A stretch of DNA of 64,000 bases, from the NCBI RefSeq assembly GCF_003086295.3, contig NC_092044.1:71662528-71726527 (forward strand), in the 5' to 3' direction. The translations under genes were made by a program, and so were the position numbers. The DNA is from Arachis hypogaea (Eukaryota > Streptophyta > Magnoliopsida > Fabales > Fabaceae). Of the stretch, positions 58,455-64,000 are shown piece after piece. Within the stretch, counting starts at the first letter, position 1. Every line of letters starts with the position of its first letter. The notes under the pieces are model-generated. The model worked only from the letters and a program-made list of their open reading frames with translations. It searched no databases and had not been told where the DNA came from.

Positions 58455-59886
58455 TGATAAACCATTATTTTATAATTTATATTGTGTTTAATTGAGTGGT
58501 TTTATCAAGTCTTTCACCCACTTATTCATATGATTAGCATGATATTACAAGTCCTTCCTAAAATTGTTCTATGATCGAAAACTTGCTTCCTAAAGCTTTA
58601 AATTGTGTATTTTAATTTCTCTTTTATACCATTCGATGCCGTGATCTGTGCGTTAAGTGTTTTAGGCTTCATAGGGCAGAAATGGCTTAGAGAATGGAGA
58701 GGAAGCTTGCAAAAATGAAAGGAGCACAAGAAATTAAGGAGATGACCAACAAGAAGCGACGCGGACGCATGGCTTACGCGACCGCGCGAAATGGAGGAAA
58801 TCGCAGTGACGCGCTCGCGTGCCTAATGCGAACACATGGATTGGAAGCTGCACAAGTGACGCGAACACGTGGACGACGCGTACGCGTGGCAAGGAAAAAC
58901 GCTGAATGACACGCACGCGTGGACGACGCGTACGCGTGACATGCGCGATCTGCAGAATTAACAGAAAACACTGGGGGCAATTTCGGGCCGTGTCTTGACC
59001 CAGATTTTGGCCCAGAAACACAGATTAAAGTCAGGGAACATGTAGAGACTCAACATATCAGATCATACACACAATTTTAGGTTTAGATGTAGTTTTTAGA
59101 GAGAGAGGTTCTCTCCTCTCTCTTAGGATTTAGGATTAGGATTCCTCTTAAAGGAATTAGGATTTCATCTTCTTCAATCACAGGTTCAATGTTCCTTTTA
59201 TTTATTTTTCCAATTTAATCTATGAACTTTTTCATGTTAGATTTGAATATTCTAATTAATATAATTTGAGGTATTTCAGTTATAAGATTGTTTTATTTAT
59301 GCCATGGATGCTTTCGATTTATCCAAATTATTTTCATTCGAGTAGATTTTCTTCCCTTTTGGTTTTGGTTAATTAATTGGTAACACTTGAGTTATCAAAC
59401 TCAGCAGTGGTTGAAATTGGCAATTGCTGATTGAATTGGATTACTCTAAAGTTGATTAGGACTTGAGGATCAATTTAATTAGTCCACTTGACTTTTCTTT
59501 ATTTAATAAGGGATAACTAAGCGGGATTAAAACCTAATTTCATCACACCTGATAAGGATAACTAGGATAGAAATTTCAATTCTCATACCTTGCCAAGAGT
59601 TTTCTTAATTATTAATTTATTTTTCTTGCTATTTAAATTACTTGTTCTCTATTTCAAAAACCCAAAAATATATCTTTTTACATAACCAATAATAAATCAT
59701 ACTTCCCTACAATTCATTGAGAAGACGACCCAAGGTTTGAATACTTCGGTTAATTATTTTTATTGGGTTTGCTTAAGTGACAAACAAAACTTTTGTAAGA
59801 AAGGAATTCTTGTCGGTCTAGAAGCTATACTTACAACGGGAATTTATTTGTGAAAATTCTAGATCGCGCGAGAATTTCGTTCTTCA
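58455..59886 (+). repeat. 3' LTR of the non-autonomous element
   Basis: TGATAAACCATT...TCGTTCTTCA, 1,432 bp. It has a GA-rich insert near 59095-59135 that the 5' LTR lacks. Its CpG array (58757-58950) carries several decayed units, for example ACACGT for ACGCGT. Confidence 0.93.
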
Positions 59887-60418
59887 CTGACCTGCCCACT
59901 ATCTCATTTACTAAGGAAGATGCTCATGGGGTAACACTTGGGCATGATGACCCGTGGTGATAACTATAATCCTAGCAAACGCTAACCTTTACAAGACCCT
60001 GATAGATCAGGGTAGTTTGGCCGACATCTTATTCAAACCCGCCTTCGATAAACTCAGGCTAGAAGAGAAGGATATAAAGGCATACCCCGACAGTCTCTTC
60101 GGATTGGGAGATACGCTGATCCAACCTTTAGGATACATTTTGTTATACACCCCTTTTAGAAAGGGTGTAAGATCAAAGACACTGAACATCGATTACATCG
60201 TAGTCGATGTAGATTTGGCTTACAATGCTTTAATAGGTCGGGCCACCTTGAACCGACTTGCAGTTGTTGTTTTCACCTCTGATCTCTGCATGAAATTTTC
60301 CACAACAGAAGGGATTGCCACTATAAAAGGGGACCAAAAGTTAGCACAAAAATGCTACAATGAAAGTCTTAGCTTGAAAGGCAATCCAGGGACAAAGAAG
60401 TCAACACCATTGAATTAG
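59887..60418 (+). pseudogene. Protease region of the outer Ty3/gypsy element
   Basis: The frame 59954-60418 (154 aa) is a retropepsin with LIDQGSLADILF near residue 17-28, where the usual D-T/S-G is D-Q-G as in Tat/Ogre-type elements, and YNALIGRATLNRL near residue 90. It is cut from the gag half by the 9.4-kb insertion. The sequence between 60419 and 60728 is the degraded linker to RT, with stop codons. Confidence 0.88.
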
Positions 60419-60728
60419 GAGGGGTCCGAACTCAGGAAGAATTGCACCCCCAACCTGAGAGAAAAATAGAAGAGGTACAAATTAGAGAGCATCTTGACAA
60501 AACAATAAGCATAGGGGTAAACCTGGAGGGAAGCCTGAAGGAATAACACGTTAAATTGTTGAGGAAAAACTCGGATCTCTTCGCATGGAAAGCTTCCGAC
60601 ATGCCCAGTATAGATCCCGATTTGATGTCCCATAAACTTGCAGTATATCCGGGCTCTTGAACTATTCAGTAGAAGCACAGGAAGCTCGGACCCCAAGAAC
60701 ACAGGTCGTAGAAGAGCAAGTATAAGCC

Positions 60729-61442
60729 TTGTTAGTGGCAGAGTTTATAAGGGAGGTAAAATATCTACTGTGGTTAGCTAACATCCTGTTAGTGAAAAAA
60801 CAAAACGGAAAGTGGAGAATGTGTGTTGGTTATACTTACCTAAATAAAGCCTTCCCTAAGGATCCCTATCCACTCCCCAGCATTGATGCTCTGGTCGACT
60901 CAGCCTCAGGATATAGATATTTATCCTTTATGGATGCCTACTCGAGATACAATCAAATCCCGATGTTTAAGCCGGATCAAGAGAAGACCTCGTTCATAAC
61001 TCCAAAGGCTAACTATTGCTACATAGTAATGTCTTTTGGATTAAAGAATGCGGGGGCTACATACCAACGATTAATGAACAAAGTATTTTCCTCTCACATA
61101 GAAAAATTCATGGAGGTGTACGTGGACGACATACTTCTTAAGACCAAAGAGGATGCGACACTGTTGTCCGACCTCTCCGAGGTATTATCTTCTCTAAGAA
61201 AGCATAAAATAAGGTTAAATCCCTCAAAATTCACCTTTGCAGTAGAAGCTAGGAAGTTCCTAGGGTTCATGTTAACCCAAAAAGGTATAAAAGCAAACCC
61301 AGACAAATGCCAGGCTATACTCAACATGAAGATCTCGACTTGTGTCAAAGAGGTCCAACAACTAAATGGAAATTTGGCAACTCTATCTGGATTCTTAGCC
61401 AGATCAGCCTTGAAATCACTCCTCCCCTTTACTCAATCTTAA
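60729..61442 (+). pseudogene. Reverse transcriptase of the outer Ty3/gypsy element
   Basis: The 237-aa frame holds the RT signature blocks: KQNGKWRMCVGYTYLNKAFPKD, FMDAYSRYNQI, TSFITPKANYCYIVMSFGLKNAGATYQRLMN and the catalytic YVDDIL (about 61118-61135), then LNPSKFTFAV and FLGFMLTQKGI. Conservation of YVDD shows a fairly young copy, yet upstream stops and a missing integrase make the element dead. Confidence 0.93.
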
Positions 61443-61923
61443 GGAAAGTGAAGCAATTCGAATAGATCCCAGAATGCGAATGAGCCTTTCAAGACTTCAA
61501 AGCATTCTTGAGACACCTACTCATACTTACCCGACCTATCAAAGGAGAATAGCTCGTGCTGTATTTAGCAGTGGGAAGCCAAGCTATAGCTTTAACCCTG
61601 GTCCGAGAAGACGAAAAGGGGCAGCAACCTAGCTCGTGCTATATTTAGCAGTGGGAAGCCAACCTTACTTCTAGGCTCATACCATAAAAGTCCACACTAA
61701 CCAACTGATAAAACACATTCTACAATAAATGGAGTTGGCCAGAAGAATGCTACAATGGGCTGTGGAGCTGTCTGAGTTCAACCTAAGGTACGAGGTTCGG
61801 ATAGCAATTAAGTCGCAGTACCTTGCTGACTTTGTCGCTGAGTATACCGAAAGCCCGGGAACCCATCCATATAGAACCTGTACGTATGCTGGTCATCCAA
61901 CAAAGTTGGAAGTGGAGCAGGTG
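61443..61923 (+). pseudogene. RNase H remnant of the outer Ty3/gypsy element
   Basis: After a stop at 61440 the sequence still encodes LYLAVGSQAIALTLVRED near 61560-61612, then an 80-bp-spaced partial duplication, a VHTNQLIKHILQ block near 61690 and WAVELSEFNLRYEVR...YLADFVAE near 61760-61840. The middle of RNase H is missing. At 61924 a TGATAAACC LTR begins and the integrase is not present. Confidence 0.82.
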
Positions 61924-62255
61924 TGATAAACCCCAATTTTAAAGTTTATCTTGTGTTAAAATGAGTAGATTCTATTAACTTATCTCACATTTATTCAATG
62001 AAATAGTGTGGTTTTGTGAATTTCTCCTAATTTGCACTTAAGATTAAAAACATATTTTTTTAGGCCCTTAATTTGCTTAATTGAATTCACTTTAATTCCA
62101 CTCGATGCCTTGATAGGTTTGTTTAGTGATTTCAGGTTTAGGAGGCAAGGATTGGATCAAAGAAGTGAAGAAAAAGCATGTAAAGTGGAGAATTCATGAA
62201 GAAATGAAGTTTTGAAAATATGCCGATCGCGCATACGTGTGACCTTCCGCGTACG
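61924..62255 (+). mobile_element. Left part of a TGATAAACCCC-type LTR
   Basis: It starts TGATAAACCCCAATTTTAAAG directly after the RNase H remnant, resembles the minus-strand start of the solo LTR at 57030, and is cut at 62255 by another LTR. A short CGCGCATACGTG and CCGCGTACG segment at the right end is the start of its CGCG array. Confidence 0.8.
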
Positions 62256-64000
62256 TGGTGGACGAAATTGTGATAAAAGAGTTCCAGGCACTGTTAGAGA
62301 AGCTCACAACTCCGTTCAACTTAACCAGCAAGTGTACTGGGTCATCCAAGTAATACCTTACGTGAGTAAGGGTCGATCCCACAGAGATTGTTGGTATGAA
62401 GCAAGCTATGGTCACCTTGTAAGTCTCAGTTAGGCAGATTAAATGGTTATGGGTTTCGAAAATTAATAATAAATAGAAAATAAAAAGGGATAGAAATACT
62501 TATGCAAATCAATAGTGGGAATTTCAGATAGGCGTGTGGAGATGCTAGAATCCTTTGGAATCTCTACTTTCTTATTGCTCTCATCCAATCCTTCTTACTC
62601 CTTTCCATGGTAAGCTGTATGTAGGGCATCACCATCATCAATGGCTACTTTTAATCCTCTCGGGAAAATGGTCCTATGCGCTGTCACTGCACGGCTAATC
62701 GTCTGGAGGCATCACCCTTGTTGATAGCTACATCCCATCCTCTCAGTGAAAATGGTCCAAATGCTCTGTCACAGCACGGCTAATCATCTGTCGGTTCTCA
62801 ATCAGGTTGGAGTAGAATCCATTGATTCTTTTGCGTTTGTCATCACGCCCAGCCTTCAGGAGTTTGAAGCTCGTCACAGTCATTCAATACCGGAATCCTA
62901 CTCGGAATACCACAGACAAGGTTAGACTTTCCGGATTCCCGGGATCCTACTCGGAATACCACAGACAAGGTTAGACTTTCCGGATCCCCATGAATGCCGC
63001 CATCTATCTAGCTTATACCATGAAGATTCTGTTGGGGAATCTAAGAGATATGCGCCCGGCCTAAGGTAGAACGGAAGTGGTTGTCAGTCACGCGCGTTCA
63101 TAGGTGAGAATGACGATGAGTGTCACGGATCATCACATTCATCAAAGTGTTGTGCAACGTATATCTTGGAATAAGAATAAAAGAGAATTGAATAGAAAGT
63201 AATAGTAATTGTATTGAAACTTGAGGTACAACAGAGCTCCACACCCTTAATCTATGGTGTGCAGAAACTCCACCGTTGAAAATACATAAGTGAAAGGTTC
63301 AGGCATGGCTGAATGGCCAGCCCCCATGGTCTAAGGACTATGCGCCCCCAGATGTTCCTCAGATCTAAAGTGATCAAAAGATGACTAATACAATAGTTAA
63401 ATGTTCTATATATACTAGACTAGCTACTAGGGTTTACATGAGTAAGTAATTGATGCATAAATCCACTTCCGGGGCCCACTTGATATATGTTTGGGCTGAG
63501 CTTGATCTATCCACGAGATGAGGCTTTTCTTGGAGTTGAACTCCAAGTTATAACGTGTTTTGGGCGTTCAACTCCGGATCATGACGTGTTTCTGGCGTTT
63601 AACTCTAGACAGCAGCATGTACTTGGCGTTCAACGCCAAGTTACGTCGTCAATTTCTGAATATACAGCATTTGGAGTCTATTTCTGTATTATATATTTCT
63701 TGAAAGCTCTGGATGTCTATTTTCCAACGCCATTGAGAGCACGCCATTTGGAGTTCTGTAGCTCCAGAAAATCCATTTCGAGTGCAGGGAGGTCAGATTC
63801 CAACAGCATCAGCAGTCCTTTTGTCAGCCTTTTTCAGAGTTTTGCTCAAGTCCCTCAATTTCAGCCAGAAATTATCTGAAATCACAGAAAAACACACAAA
63901 CTCATAGTAAAGTCCAAAAATGTGAATTTAACATAAAAACTAATGAAAACATCCCTAAAAGTAGCTTGAACTTACTAAAAACTACCTAAAAACAATGCCA
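62256..64000 (-). mobile_element. LTR (GGCGTT/AACGCC family), minus orientation, runs off the window
   Basis: On the plus strand it begins TGGTGGACGAAATTGTG, the reverse complement of the LTR end CCACCA seen at 34303. It shares nearly its whole length to 63877 with 32678-34303 in inverted orientation. The GGCGTT...AACGCC motifs lie at about 63530-63650. The 123 bp beyond 63877 are absent in the other copy, so this copy includes more of the LTR's 5' part. GTACG at 62251-62255 may be the target duplication, with its partner outside the window. Confidence 0.82.

Larger units (their letters stand above)
50457..59886 (+). mobile_element. 9.4-kb non-autonomous LTR retrotransposon
   Basis: The element has two similar LTRs (1,367 and 1,432 bp), a tRNA-Asp type primer site at 51827, a polypurine tract at 58442 and TG...CA ends. 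It sits inside the outer element: flanks are CCGAC (50452-50456) and CTGAC (59887-59891), a 5-bp duplication with one C-to-T change at a CpG. It has no protease, RT, RNase H or integrase. It has one broken long coding region for a Pro/Tyr/Gln-rich protein (52343-54188), a CpG-rich array (54386-54925), and a nested solo LTR (55566-57030). Without the nested LTR it would be about 7.96 kb. It must depend on an autonomous gypsy partner for mobility. Confidence 0.92.

Noticed and set aside
62194..62433. Paired frames on both strands, also seen at 34126-34527
   Set aside because: They are both parts of one LTR sequence seen in two orientations.
1..64000. tRNA, rRNA or microRNA genes
   Set aside because: I saw no cloverleaf with A and B boxes, no rRNA words, and no hairpin distinguishable from MITE arms by eye; a tRNAscan or small-RNA mapping run would settle it.

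Overview
The window is nuclear DNA from a higher plant, most likely a legume of the genus Arachis (peanut or a wild relative). The base composition is AT-rich. Genes carry many introns with GT..AG borders. About two thirds of the sequence is transposon debris of types I associate with Arachis: TGATAAAC-type LTRs with ACGCGTACGCGT arrays, TGTAAC-type LTRs, and LTRs with GGCGTT/AACGCC motifs. The genus is an inference from these repeats; I could not run a search.

Five protein genes look intact. In order they are: a 21-exon SCY1-like pseudokinase with HEAT repeats (CTEXP/SCYL type, minus, 9402-18797, 795 aa); an intronless CBS-domain protein of the CBSX6 type (plus, 21610-22884, 424 aa); a five-exon UCH37/UCH2-type ubiquitin C-terminal hydrolase (minus, 26315-29689, 334 aa) with all four catalytic positions; a 14-exon DUF707 type II membrane protein (plus, 39885-45003, 405 aa); and a two-exon secreted peptide of 109 aa with 12 cysteines (minus, 46193-47382). 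I assembled every exon chain by hand. Each keeps frame from ATG to stop, which is the main evidence for the models. CTEXP and DUF707 each need one GC-AG intron.

Layout: 1-8314 is a stack of LTRs inside a dead Ty1/copia element, including a 3.5-kb solo LTR with a perfect 5-bp target duplication. 8315-30640 is the gene-bearing core, with MITEs in introns, a 1.1-kb inverted-repeat element in the shared upstream region of CTEXP and CBSX6, and a dead LINE split by a solo LTR. 30640-38700 holds two dead Mutator-like transposases, LTR pieces and nested MITEs. 38700-47400 is the second gene island. 48436-64000 is a nested retrotransposon tower: a Tat/Ogre-like Ty3/gypsy element (gag left, protease-RT-RNase H right) is split by a 9.4-kb non-autonomous LTR element with both LTRs, PBS and PPT; that element contains a solo LTR; and the outer element is cut off on the right by two further LTRs.

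The most unusual signals are: arrays of alternating purine-pyrimidine CGCG palindromes shared by at least five different LTR types; a Pro/Tyr/Gln-rich plus Glu-rich polyprotein in place of gag-pol in the non-autonomous element; a motif repeated four times at about 53-bp spacing before a Mutator-like transposase; and a 171-bp Mutator-type MITE with a perfect 9-bp duplication nested in a different MITE.
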